From an uncultured bacterium (GTDB lineage Bacteria; Planctomycetota; UBA1135; GCA-002686595): a stretch of 64,000 nucleotides of DNA. A program made the translations under genes and the position numbers. The notes under the pieces are model-generated. The model was given only the letters and a program-made list of their open reading frames with translations, had not been told where the DNA came from and made no database searches. The stretch spans positions 1 through 64,000 of the forward strand of contig CALLKX010000002.1 in NCBI GenBank assembly GCA_938083085.1, read 5' to 3'. Below are positions 12,555-20,608 of this stretch, piece after piece. The first letter of the stretch is position 1; the number at the start of each line of letters is the position of its first letter.

Positions 12555-13022
12555 ATGATCGGCAAGCAGCTCCTCGCTCGCTGGAAGAGCGCCCAGCGAT
12601 GGCCCTTCGGCCGGGCGCTCTTCAGCCTCCTGCTCGGCCGCGCGGTGCCCTACACGGGCTCCATCCGGCCGCTCGTCCTCGAGCTCGCCCCTGGCCGCGC
12701 GCGGGTCGCCATGAAGGACCGCCGCCGCGTGCGCAACCACCTGCGCTCCGTCCACGCGATCGCGCTCGTGAACCTGGGCGAGGTGGCCAGCGGGCTCGCG
12801 CTCCTGGCCGGGCTCCCCGAGGGGGCTCGGGGGATCGTCACCGGCCTGCGCATCGAGTACCGCAAGAAGGCACGCGGCCTGCTGACAGCGGCCTGCGACT
12901 GCGAGGTCCCCGATACCACTGAGGCCCGCGAGCTCGACGTGCTCGCCCCCATCACCGACGAGGACGGCGACGTGGTCGCCGTGGTCACCGCCACCTGGCG
13001 CATCGGCCCCGTGAAGACATGA
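12555..13022 (+). CDS. DUF4442 hot-dog-fold protein
   Basis: A 155-residue protein matching the DUF4442 group of thioesterase-like hot-dog folds. It has the segment RVAMKDRRRVRNHLRSVHA, a central helix-like HAIALVNLGEVASGLALLAG, and strands ending VTATWRIGPVK. Family members are thought to act on acyl-CoA or acyl-carrier substrates, but none of the window's genes fixes the substrate. Its stop overlaps the start of the nitronate monooxygenase-like gene (ATGA at 13019-13022), so the two are translationally coupled and probably act in one pathway. Confidence 0.8.
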   Translation: MIGKQLLARWKSAQRWPFGRALFSLLLGRAVPYTGSIRPLVLELAPGRARVAMKDRRRVRNHLRSVHAIALVNLGEVASGLALLAGLPEGARGIVTGLRIEYRKKARGLLTAACDCEVPDTTEARELDVLAPITDEDGDVVAVVTATWRIGPVKT

Positions 13023-14026
13023 GCAACAGCGCCGCCCCCACCGAAGAGTTCTGCGCCCTGACCGGCGCCGAGGTCCCCCTCATCTGCGGGGCCATGTACC
13101 CCTGCAGTAACCCCGAACTGGTGGGCGCCGTCGCTGCCGCCGGGGCCATGGCCATCGTCCAGCCGCTCTCGCTCATCTACGTGCACGGCCGCGACTTCCG
13201 CGAGGGCCTGCGGGAGATTCAGCGCCTGTCGGGCGGCCGACCGGTGGGCTTCAACGCCATCATCGAGAAGTCCGCGAAGGCCTACGAGAACCGCATGCGG
13301 CGCTGGATCGACGAGGCCCTCGAGGAGGGCGTCCGGTTCTTCGTGACGGCGCTGGGCAACCCGCGCTGGGTGTGTGAGAAGGTCCACGCCGCCGGCGGCA
13401 CGGTGTTCCACGATGTGACCGCCCGCAAGTGGGCCGAGAAGGCCAGAGACGCCGGCGTGGACGGGCTCATCTGCGTCAATGACCGCGCCGGTGGGCATGC
13501 GGGCACCCTCTCCCCCGAGGCGCTCATCGACGAGTGCGGCGATCTCGGGCTCCCCCTGGTCGCAGCCGGGGGCGTCGGCGACCCCGAGGGCTACGTTCGA
13601 TTGCTCAACCTCGGCTACGGGGCCGTCCAGATGGGGACCCGCTTCATCGCGACCGAAGAGTGCGAGGTCCACTCCGACTACTGGAAGGCCATCATCGACG
13701 CGGGCGAGGAGGACATCGTCCTCACCGAGCGCCTCTCAGGCGTCCCCGTCGCCGTCATCAACACGCCCCTCGTACAGCGGGTCGGCACCAAGGCCGGCCC
13801 CATCGCCCGGCGGCTGCTCAAGGGGCGCCGGACGAAGCACTGGATGCGCACCTTCTACGCGCTGCGCTCCCTCCGCGAGCTCAAGCAGACGATCAAGAAG
13901 GGCGTCACCTACAAGGACGTCTGGCAGGCAGGTAAGAGCGCCGGCTCCATCGACGAGGTGCTCCCCGCCGCCGAGGTGGTCCGCTCCTTCACAGACGCCT
14001 GGGCCGCGGCTCGTCCGGGGCAATAA
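13019..14026 (+). CDS. Nitronate monooxygenase / 2-nitropropane dioxygenase family flavoenzyme
   Basis: A 335-residue FMN-dependent TIM-barrel enzyme. It opens with the family's VPLICGAMYPCSNPELVGAV, has the glycine-rich VNDRAGGHAGTLSP with probable catalytic histidine H160, and the FMN-phosphate region LPLVAAGGVGDPEG followed by GAVQMGTRFIATEE. Members oxidise nitronates, and some act as enoyl-ACP reductases in lipid synthesis. Coupling to a hot-dog protein makes an acyl-chain role possible, which is inference. It ends just before a strong hairpin shared with the convergent gene. Confidence 0.88.
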   Translation: MSNSAAPTEEFCALTGAEVPLICGAMYPCSNPELVGAVAAAGAMAIVQPLSLIYVHGRDFREGLREIQRLSGGRPVGFNAIIEKSAKAYENRMRRWIDEALEEGVRFFVTALGNPRWVCEKVHAAGGTVFHDVTARKWAEKARDAGVDGLICVNDRAGGHAGTLSPEALIDECGDLGLPLVAAGGVGDPEGYVRLLNLGYGAVQMGTRFIATEECEVHSDYWKAIIDAGEEDIVLTERLSGVPVAVINTPLVQRVGTKAGPIARRLLKGRRTKHWMRTFYALRSLRELKQTIKKGVTYKDVWQAGKSAGSIDEVLPAAEVVRSFTDAWAAARPGQ

Positions 14027-14029
14027 AGA

Positions 14030-14076
14030 GCGCCCGCCGCTCGGAGAGAGCGACGGGCGCGTACGCGTACGCGCCC
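14030..14076. terminator. Bidirectional terminator hairpin plus 22-bp palindrome
   Basis: GCGCCCGCCGCTC (14030-14042) pairs with GAGCGACGGGCGC (14048-14060) over 13 bp with one mismatch (G-U capable). It overlaps a perfect 22-bp palindrome centred on CGTACGCGTACG at 14055-14076. Both lie between convergent genes ending at 14026 and 14102. The two structures share bases, so they could be alternative folds. Confidence 0.65.
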
Positions 14077-14101
14077 CAGGGGCGCGGCCGGGAGCGTCCG
14101 A

Positions 14102-15904
14102 TCAGAGGAACGAGATCGTGAGGCCGTTGGTGAAGTTCGACGTCACGCTGCCGCCCACCGCATCGCGGTGCCAGGCCTGGAAGTTCCAGGACTCACCAGG
14201 CTGAACCGAGACGCTGCCCGTCGGCGACGGCTGCTGGGTCAGGTCCAGCATGAGGCTGAAGGTTCCACCGGGCCCAGAGTTCTTGATCTGACCCGGGCCG
14301 ACGAAGCGCCCGATAGCACCACCGAGGCAAAGGTTGCCCTGGCTCCCGCCGGGGTTGGCCACGTTGGCGGTGGTCTGGCTGGTCAGGAAGAAGCCGAACG
14401 CGTTCGCCGGAAGGTCGCTGACCGTCAGGGTCACGTTGTTGGCCGAAGCTGAGGGGCTACCCTCCGCCGAGATCACCCCGGGGTTACCCGTGGAGTTGGC
14501 CACGGCCGGCGAGCAGTAGTTGGACCCAAGGGTGAACGTCGTCACGTTGCACGCGATGATCGCGTAGCCCGCGTTGGCGTTGGAGCGGTTACTGAAGGTG
14601 ATCGAGGTCAAGATCTGGCCCGCAGCCGTCGAGAGGTCAATCGTCCCCTCGGTGATGCTCAGGTTGGCGCCCGGCGACCCGAAGTCGACGCGGTCCACGC
14701 CCAGAAAAGTACCGCCGAACCAATCGCCACCGCTCAGGGTCGCGGTGCCAGTGCCGCCGCTCTGGAACCCGAAGGTCACGTCGAACGATCCGCCGCCATC
14801 GCTGATCTGATAGAGGAAGCGGGCCTCGGAGGACGCGGCGATCTCGATCGGTGCCGCCAGCATGGTCGTCTGCGGACCGGTCTGATCCGTGCTCGTCAGC
14901 CAGCTGGGCTGCACGCCGACGTCGTCACCGTTTGCCGTCGCCTGGAAGGGGAAGGACCCACCAGCGGCGGTGTTACGGTCCCCGAGGTGGACGATGTCCA
15001 GCTCGCCGGCGGTATCGACGATGGTGTATCCCTCGAGCAGCGGCTCGGCGGGGATCCCTGCCGAGAAGTTGAGGCCGCGGTCCGAGATGGAGCGGTAACC
15101 GTTCAGGTCATCCGGGGCGCTGCCCTCGGTGTCGTGGACGATGCCGTTGAAGTTGTAGTTCAGCGGGACCGGGTTCTCGACGACGATGCGCGAGTCGACG
15201 GTCACGTTGGCGGCGAGGATCGCATAACCCGCGTTCTGGTTCCCGGCGTTCTGGAAGGTGATCGAGGTGAGCTCTTCACCGGCGAAGCCGCTCAGGTTGA
15301 CGGTCGCCTCCGTGATGGACAGGTTGACCGCAGGGTTGGCCTGGTCCACGAAGTCCGTGCCCGGGAAGACACCGCCGAACCAGTCGCCGGCGCCGATCTG
15401 GCCGATCGTGGTGGCGCCGCTCTGGAACCCAAACAGCACGTCGCACGTGCCGCCCCCGTCACTGACCTGCATCAGGAACGAAGCCGTCGAGGTGGCCTCC
15501 AACATAATGGGCGTGGCCAGCGTCGTCGTTTGAGGTGTGGACTGGTCCACGGTCGTGAGCCAGGTCGGCTGGACACCGATGCCATCGCCATTCGCGGTCG
15601 CCTGGAAGGCCCAGACACCACCAGACACCGTGTTGCGGTTCCCGAGGTGGACGATGTCGAGAGCGCCCGCGGTATTCACGAACGCGTACCCGGTAAGGAG
15701 CGGGTCACCGGGGATTCCGGCGGAGAAGTCGAGCCCGCGGTCCGACATGGAGCGATAGCCCGTCAACGAGTCGGGAAGGCCCGCCTCGCCGGCATGCACG
15801 ATGCCATTGAAGTTGTAAGCGAGGTCCACCTGGAAGGTGGTCTGCCCCGAAGCGAACGGGCAGAGCGCGAGTGTGAGAAGACTGAAACGAATCATCGGAG
15901 CCAT
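14102..15904 (-). CDS. Secreted protein with internal duplication and lineage-specific C-terminal domain
   Basis: A 600-residue protein with a signal peptide (MAPMIRFSLLTLALCPFASG). Two homologous repeats of about 215 residues follow, near 25-240 and 245-455. They share NFNGIVH, GYRSxSDRGLxFSAGIP, LDIVHLGxRNT, FQATANGDxxGVQP and NAGYAI. The last 130 residues are the same domain as the end of the gene at 39291-40451 (NYC, NPGGSQGNLCLGGAIGRFVG, PGESWNFQ). Catalytic function is unknown; the beta-sandwich look suggests an extracellular structural or binding role. I start at the ATG at 15904 because the longer frame runs through a direct repeat and lacks a signal. Confidence 0.8.
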   Translation of the reverse strand: MAPMIRFSLLTLALCPFASGQTTFQVDLAYNFNGIVHAGEAGLPDSLTGYRSMSDRGLDFSAGIPGDPLLTGYAFVNTAGALDIVHLGNRNTVSGGVWAFQATANGDGIGVQPTWLTTVDQSTPQTTTLATPIMLEATSTASFLMQVSDGGGTCDVLFGFQSGATTIGQIGAGDWFGGVFPGTDFVDQANPAVNLSITEATVNLSGFAGEELTSITFQNAGNQNAGYAILAANVTVDSRIVVENPVPLNYNFNGIVHDTEGSAPDDLNGYRSISDRGLNFSAGIPAEPLLEGYTIVDTAGELDIVHLGDRNTAAGGSFPFQATANGDDVGVQPSWLTSTDQTGPQTTMLAAPIEIAASSEARFLYQISDGGGSFDVTFGFQSGGTGTATLSGGDWFGGTFLGVDRVDFGSPGANLSITEGTIDLSTAAGQILTSITFSNRSNANAGYAIIACNVTTFTLGSNYCSPAVANSTGNPGVISAEGSPSASANNVTLTVSDLPANAFGFFLTSQTTANVANPGGSQGNLCLGGAIGRFVGPGQIKNSGPGGTFSLMLDLTQQPSPTGSVSVQPGESWNFQAWHRDAVGGSVTSNFTNGLTISFL

Positions 15905-15963
15905 GAACACGAAAGAGAGATGGGGAGCCTGGAAAAGCAGGTCGGCGGGCTCATCTGAGCTTG

Positions 15964-16009
15964 GTTTCATGAATCCAGCCATAGGCGTTTCATGAATCCA
16001 GCCATAGGC
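15964..16009. repeat. 23-bp direct repeat, two exact copies
   Basis: The 23-bp sequence GTTTCATGAATCCAGCCATA followed by GGC occurs at 15964-15986 and again, abutting, at 15987-16009. It contains the near-palindrome TTCATGAA and lies about 60 bp upstream of the secreted-protein start, in the divergent spacer shared with the DUF6435-like gene. It could be a duplicated operator. Confidence 0.85.
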
Positions 16010-16131
16010 ATTGCCCAGTCTCCGATCAAATTGAGACCGCACGGGTGACCTTCCCCGCCCTGCCCAGCGGGAACGCAGACATCGCGCCGATTGGGCTCAT
16101 CCTCCGACCACCAAGACGCGAACCCTTGGGC

Positions 16132-16320
16132 ATGTTCGGATTCAAGAAGCGCGACCCGGCGGCAAAATTACGCCGCGATTATGAAGGCCTCATGGCAGAG
16201 GCCGTCGACCTGCAGCGCCGCGGCGACATCAAGGGGTTCGCCGAGAAGACCCGAGAGGCGGCGGACGTCGAAGACCAGATCACCCAGCTGGAAGCGTCGA
16301 AGCCCGCAAAGCCGAGCTAG
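16132..16320 (+). CDS. DUF6435 / Lacal_2735-like small protein
   Basis: A 62-residue helical protein. It begins MFGFKKRDPAAKLRRDYEGL and continues with MAEAVDLQRRGDIKGFAEKT, which matches my memory of the small DUF6435/Lacal_2735 group (MFGxFKRDP..., LQRxGDI). Members have no established function. The ATG at 16132 is used because the match starts there; an upstream in-frame start would add 29 unrelated residues. Its TAG stop overlaps the TAG stop of the convergent acyltransferase gene by 3 bp. Confidence 0.75.
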   Translation: MFGFKKRDPAAKLRRDYEGLMAEAVDLQRRGDIKGFAEKTREAADVEDQITQLEASKPAKPS

Positions 16321-17315
16321 CGTCCGAGGCCCATGCTCCGAACCAGGGGCGATTCTCCCGCCTGTCGGGCGAGGAAGTCGTCCTTCGAGCGAATGCCTCC
16401 CCACCCCTCCGCGACGAGGACCTGACCCACGATGCCGCCCAGGGTGTTGCCTGGGCCTGGCAGGACAATCGCCTCTGGGGAGAACTCCCGTAGGGCCACG
16501 CGAACCGTGGCAGTGAAGTCGAAGGGTGCGCTCACCTGGTGACCGAAGGTGTACTCCTTCAGCTCGTCCACGTCCGTTGACCACGGGGAGTGGCGGCGAC
16601 CCCGCCCGTCGATTAGCGCCACGCGGGGCGCTCGCATCCGAAGGCCCCTGAACTCCTGGGCCGCCGCTTCGGCGACCGGGGAGGCCAGGTGGGTGTGGTA
16701 CGGGCCGTGCTGCGCCAGGCGGATCGGATACGTCGCCGGTCCGAACCGCACCTTCGGCAGGTCGGCGAGCAGGTGCTTCACACCGGCCTGGGAGCCCGCG
16801 AGCACCGCGAATCCCCCCAGCTCGATGGACCGCATGGCTTCGCCCCCGGAGGACTCCAGACTCGCCTCGATCGCCGCCTCAAGCTCTGGATCGGGCTTCC
16901 AGTCTCCGTCGACCCGTGGATAGAGGACCTGTCCGCCGTCGGCGTGCTCCTCCTGAAGCAGAGACATGCGCTGCACGAGCCGGAACCCCTCCTCGAAGGA
17001 GACCGAGCCAGCGAGGCAGAGCGCGATGTACCAGCCGAGCGAGTTGCCCCCCACCGCGACCACCTCGTGCTCCTCGCTCGCGGCGGCGGCGTCGATCATG
17101 GCCTTGACCAGGATCAGAGGCGAGACGTGTGCCGGTCGCAGGTGCCGCGCAGGCTCGAAGCGGTCTGCGCGATCCAGGGACAGGAGCGGCTCCAGCCCGA
17201 GGTCTCCGCGGCATTGCTCCGCGATCTGCACGAACTCGTGGTCCGGGTCGAGGGATCCCAGGGAGGCCTCGGTGTAGGAACCCCGTCCAGGGCAGAGGAC
17301 GACGGCGCGGCTCAT
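16317..17315 (-). CDS. FabD-like acyltransferase
   Basis: A 332-residue protein with the malonyl/acyl-transferase fold. It has the nucleophile elbow GGNSLGWY with S92 (GHSLG in FabD), a PYHTHL segment with H207 as the likely partner histidine, and a C-terminal PGPGNTLGGIVGQ. The usual first histidine of GHSxG is replaced by asparagine. It starts inside the stop codon of the fused E1 gene (ATGA) with a strong Shine-Dalgarno, so the two are expressed together. FabD itself normally sits with fatty-acid genes, which are absent here, so a special acyl transfer on the product of the E1 enzyme is more likely. That is inference. Confidence 0.75.
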   Translation of the reverse strand: MSRAVVLCPGRGSYTEASLGSLDPDHEFVQIAEQCRGDLGLEPLLSLDRADRFEPARHLRPAHVSPLILVKAMIDAAAASEEHEVVAVGGNSLGWYIALCLAGSVSFEEGFRLVQRMSLLQEEHADGGQVLYPRVDGDWKPDPELEAAIEASLESSGGEAMRSIELGGFAVLAGSQAGVKHLLADLPKVRFGPATYPIRLAQHGPYHTHLASPVAEAAAQEFRGLRMRAPRVALIDGRGRRHSPWSTDVDELKEYTFGHQVSAPFDFTATVRVALREFSPEAIVLPGPGNTLGGIVGQVLVAEGWGGIRSKDDFLARQAGESPLVRSMGLGR

Positions 17316-19552
17316 GACGCCACCTCCTTCGCTCCGGCGATGATGTCATCCTCGGAGAGTAGGACCAAATCGGCCGCAGGGCCCAGTGGGATGTAGGTGT
17401 CGGCGCTGCGGGCGGTGCGCATCCGCCCCGAATAGCCGCGCTCGACGAGGCCACTGATGACCGCGTCCGCGATGCCCGCCCCGGTGGCGCGACACTCGTC
17501 GGCCACGAGAACCGCGCCGCAGTCCTCGGCGTGCCTCAGGATCTCGTCCATGGGCAAGGGGTTTAGCCAGCGCACGTCTATGATCCGCGCCTTGATGCCC
17601 TGCGCTTCAAGCTGGCGCGCGGCCCGCAGCGCGAGCCGGTAACCGTTGGCGTAGGTGACGATGAGCACGTCGCCGTGTTCGGGGTGGGCGACGCCGACGT
17701 CGCCGGGGAGCAGGGCCGAGTCGGCCGCCCCGTTCGGGACCGGATAGTCGCTGAGCCAGAGCCCGTCGCCCTCCTCGTAGAGGTCACGCATGTGGTAGAG
17801 CGCGATCGGCTCGAGGAACACCACGACCCGGCCTGACTCCTGCGCCATGGCGAGGGACCCGCGCAGCATCCGCGCGGCGTCCGCACCATTGGACGGGCAG
17901 GCGATCGTGAGCCCTGGGATCTCCCGCAGGGCGCCGATGGAGTTGTCGTTGTGGAAGTGGCCGCCGAAGCCGCGCTGGTACGCGAGCCCCGCGATCCGGA
18001 TGACCATGGGGTTCGCGAACTGCTTGTCGCTGAAGAACTGGAGCGAGCAGGCCTCGCCGCGAATCTGGTCGATCGCGTTGTGGAGGTAAGCGAGGTAAGG
18101 GATCTCCGGCACCGGGAGCAACCCGACCAGCGCAGCACCCTGCGCCACGCCGAGGATCGTGGTCTCGTCCAGCAGCGTGTCGAAGCAGCGCGAGCGGCCG
18201 AACTGCGCCTGAAGGTTCTGGGTGATGCCGTACACCCCGCCCTTGCGACCGACGTCCTCACCGAAGCAGATCATGCCCTGGCGGCGGATCATCTCGTCGT
18301 GCAGCGCGTCGTTGATCCGCGCTCCCATGGTCCGGCGGGTGGGCGCCTTCGCCTTCTCCGGCAAGCGGGCGCCGAATACCGCGGCGCGCTCCTCGTCGGG
18401 GACGGCGGCGGTCGCGGCCGTCCGCCAACGCTCGGGGTCCTCGGGCGCGAGAGGCTCGATCACCTCTGCGGCGCTGGTGAGGCGCGGCCGGCGGCGGGCC
18501 TCCTCGGAGCCGGCGCGCACCCTGTCACGGGTCGTGCGGACGATCTCCCGCAGCTGCTCCGGGGTCGCGGCGCCGCACTCCACGAGCCGGCGCGCGTTGG
18601 TGAGCACGGGGTCACGGGCCTCGGCCTCCTCGATCTCTGCCTGTGACATATACGCCGACTGCACGTCGCTCCCGGCGTGGCCCCAGAGGCGATGGCACCG
18701 CAGCCGCAGGAAGGTCGGCTGCCGCGTGGTTCGGCAGGTCTGGATCGCAAGGGAGACCGTGTCCCACATCTCCTCGAGCTCGCCCGAGGCCTCGAAGTAG
18801 CGCAGGTGCTCGAGCCTGGAGAAGAAGTCTCGGATCCACCGCCGGGGCGTCTCCACGCTGATCCCGCGCTGGTTGTCCTCGCAGATGAAGAGGACCGGGG
18901 TGGGGTTCATCCGGCGCCACGCGTAGCGCGCCGAGTTGATGCCCGAGAGTGCGGTGGCGTGGTTGACGCTGGCGTCGCCAAACGTGCAGCAGGTGATCGC
19001 GTCCTCGGGGAGACCCGTCTCGATGCCGAGCTTGGCCGCGCGACGTAGCGAGTAAGCCGCCCCCACCGCCTTGGGGATGTGGCTCGCGATCGTGCTCGTC
19101 TGCGGCGGGACCCAGGTCTCCTTCGAACCCCAGACCTTGTGGCGCCCGGAAGACACCGGGTCATCCTTCGCCGCGCAGAAGCTCAGGAGCGTGTCGAAGA
19201 GCGGCGTACCGTCATCCACCTGGCGCAGGCGCGAGGCCATGAAGGCGCCGGAGCGGTAGTGCAGGAAGGTGGGGTCGCTGGTACGAAGCTGGGCGCCGAC
19301 GATGGCGTTCTGCTCGTGCCCGGCGCTGCTGATGGTGTAGAAGCCCTCGCCATCCCGCTTGAGCTCGCGGGCAGCGACGTCCAGGCAGCGCGAAAGGATC
19401 TGATCCTCCCAGAGTTGGACCGCAACACGCGCGGTGAGGGTCGTCCCCACGCGGAGGGGGTCGCCCGGCTCGAGCAGCTTCGGAGCCGTCTCGGCCGACT
19501 CGAGGTAGGCGTCGAGATTCGCCTCCACCACGGCGACGCGGTTGGTGCTCAT
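17312..19552 (-). CDS. Fused alpha-beta thiamine-dependent 2-oxoacid dehydrogenase E1-like enzyme
   Basis: A 746-residue fusion. Residues about 45-370 match the E1 alpha subunit (SAGHEQNA, then the thiamine-diphosphate/Mg region GDASVNHATALSGIN with ICEDN). Residues about 405-746 match E1 beta (ALHDEMIRRQGMICFGEDVG, YLHNAIDQIRGEA, IACPSNGADA, RWLNPLPMDEI). Such enzymes decarboxylate 2-oxo acids and pass the acyl group to a lipoyl E2. No E2, E3 or lipoyl domain lies nearby; the next gene is a FabD-like acyltransferase. It could be a branched-chain type E1 with E2 elsewhere, or an acyl-making enzyme for a dedicated pathway. The start has a clear AGGAGAA ribosome site (19559-19565). Confidence 0.85.
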   Translation of the reverse strand: MSTNRVAVVEANLDAYLESAETAPKLLEPGDPLRVGTTLTARVAVQLWEDQILSRCLDVAARELKRDGEGFYTISSAGHEQNAIVGAQLRTSDPTFLHYRSGAFMASRLRQVDDGTPLFDTLLSFCAAKDDPVSSGRHKVWGSKETWVPPQTSTIASHIPKAVGAAYSLRRAAKLGIETGLPEDAITCCTFGDASVNHATALSGINSARYAWRRMNPTPVLFICEDNQRGISVETPRRWIRDFFSRLEHLRYFEASGELEEMWDTVSLAIQTCRTTRQPTFLRLRCHRLWGHAGSDVQSAYMSQAEIEEAEARDPVLTNARRLVECGAATPEQLREIVRTTRDRVRAGSEEARRRPRLTSAAEVIEPLAPEDPERWRTAATAAVPDEERAAVFGARLPEKAKAPTRRTMGARINDALHDEMIRRQGMICFGEDVGRKGGVYGITQNLQAQFGRSRCFDTLLDETTILGVAQGAALVGLLPVPEIPYLAYLHNAIDQIRGEACSLQFFSDKQFANPMVIRIAGLAYQRGFGGHFHNDNSIGALREIPGLTIACPSNGADAARMLRGSLAMAQESGRVVVFLEPIALYHMRDLYEEGDGLWLSDYPVPNGAADSALLPGDVGVAHPEHGDVLIVTYANGYRLALRAARQLEAQGIKARIIDVRWLNPLPMDEILRHAEDCGAVLVADECRATGAGIADAVISGLVERGYSGRMRTARSADTYIPLGPAADLVLLSEDDIIAGAKEVAS
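17321..17329 (-). promoter_or_regulatory. Strong Shine-Dalgarno for the FabD-like gene
   Basis: AAGGAGGTG lies 5 bp before the ATG, inside the end of the upstream coding region. It supports translational coupling and fixes the start at 17315. Confidence 0.75.
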
Positions 19553-19673
19553 CGGATCTTCTCCTGCGGCCGGGTACGAACCATGGGGACGGAGGGTAGC
19601 GACAGCGCGCCCGAACCGGGGCGGTCAGACGCGAGAGCATCCGACCGTCGCGCTTCGGAGCATCCCCGTGCCG

Positions 19674-19790
19674 TCAGCCCAGCGAGCAGGTCGCACGCCG
19701 CGGGCACCGCTTGCACATCTTGCGCAGGGGCTTGTCGCAGCACTTCTTCTTCAGGGCCCCCTTGGGGCTGCTCTTCTTCTTCTTTCCCAG
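19674..19790 (-). CDS. Lys/Cys-rich mini-ORF with uncertain start
   Basis: In one minus-strand frame ending at TGA 19676-19674 the product reads LGKKKKSSPKGALKKKCC then DKPLRKMCKRCPRRATCSLG, 38 residues with five cysteines. The biased composition and the C-x2-CP motif look like a real small metal-binding protein rather than chance. The frame is open upstream to TAG at 19871, but no ATG, GTG or TTG is available, so it would need CTG at 19790 or a one-base error near the ATG at 19829 in the neighbouring frame. About 90 bp upstream is a Fur-box-like palindrome. I recall similar Lys/Cys-rich small proteins in planctomycetes but cannot name a family. Confidence 0.35.
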   Translation of the reverse strand: MGKKKKSSPKGALKKKCCDKPLRKMCKRCPRRATCSLG

Positions 19791-19877
19791 CGGATCGTGC
19801 CGCCCCCGGTGCCGCGGCCCCCGCTCATGCGAGTGGGGCCGCGCCGGTCGGGCGCCTCTGCGGGAAGACTACGCGAT

Positions 19878-19892
19878 TGAGACTCGTTCTCA
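19878..19892. promoter_or_regulatory. Fur-box-like palindrome
   Basis: TGAGACTCGTTCTCA is an interrupted palindrome (TGAGA...TCTCA) of the 7-1-7 layout seen in Fur-family operators. It sits in an AT-richer patch, next to the T-run at 19905-19912, upstream of the Lys/Cys-rich mini-ORF. Confidence 0.35.
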
Positions 19893-19937
19893 GGTTTAAG
19901 GCCGCTTTTTTTGCCCCTGAGACAGGTTGCTACACCC

Positions 19938-20450
19938 CTACCACTCTCCGGCGTAGGTCGCGACAAAGCCCGGCGCATCGCGCTGGGACAGGTCAAAGCT
20001 CCGGCGGGCGATCATCTTCGACATGATCGCGTCGTAGCTGGCCCAGGAGACGAGGAGGTCGCCGGCGCGGATCGGCCCGAGCTTGGGCTCCTCATGGGTG
20101 GCCGTCCAGTTGGCCGCACCGAGGCCCTTGAGCCACTGGACGCTCTTGAGGCGTTCGCGCTGGAACTTCTCGGCCTCGCGGTCGAGCTTGCGTTCGTTGT
20201 AGTTGAGCTCGTCAAGGCCGTCATCGGCCTCGACCCTCGGCCAGGGCTTCTCGGGGTCACGGAGGGTCAACTCCAGCCGCGGCCGGAAGTCGAGGATCTC
20301 GCGATCGCAGAGGTTGCCGACGATTTCCAGCACCGACATACCGCCCTCAGCGGGGCGCCAGCGCGCTTGATCCGAGGGAAGGCTCTGAACGAGTTGACGT
20401 AGCTGGTAGGCAAATGCCTCCAGGCGGCCGATGAGAAGGTCGGGATTCAT
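19938..20450 (-). CDS. DinB-like protein
   Basis: A 170-residue helical protein with the DinB/YfiT layout. It has an N-terminal FAYQLRQLVQSLPSDQARWR helix, GGMSVLEIVGNLCDREILDF (where DinB proteins usually have a metal-binding HxxH region) and a later KSVQWLKGLGAANWTATHEE. The usual three metal-binding histidines are largely missing (only one His in the protein), so it may have lost metal-dependent activity. Related proteins act in thiol-dependent transfer reactions in low-molecular-weight thiol metabolism. The ATG at 20450 is preferred because upstream codons encode unrelated sequence. Monocistronic. Confidence 0.65.
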   Translation of the reverse strand: MNPDLLIGRLEAFAYQLRQLVQSLPSDQARWRPAEGGMSVLEIVGNLCDREILDFRPRLELTLRDPEKPWPRVEADDGLDELNYNERKLDREAEKFQRERLKSVQWLKGLGAANWTATHEEPKLGPIRAGDLLVSWASYDAIMSKMIARRSFDLSQRDAPGFVATYAGEW

Positions 20451-20608
20451 TGGATTGGGTAGACGGCGCGGTGATTGGTCTGAATTTCGCCACAGGCACT
20501 TCAGGCCTGGGCCGCCCACGGAGCCTGCTGGTCCATGGTGCCGCCAATACGCCCTGCTAGGCCGCTACACTCCCCTTCGGTCAGATTCCGCCCACACCGC
20601 ACCCCAAA

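Noticed and set aside
16317..17315. Housekeeping malonyl-CoA:ACP transacylase fabD
   Set aside because: The nucleophile motif is GNSLG instead of GHSLG and no fatty-acid synthesis genes are nearby, so it is labelled FabD-like only.
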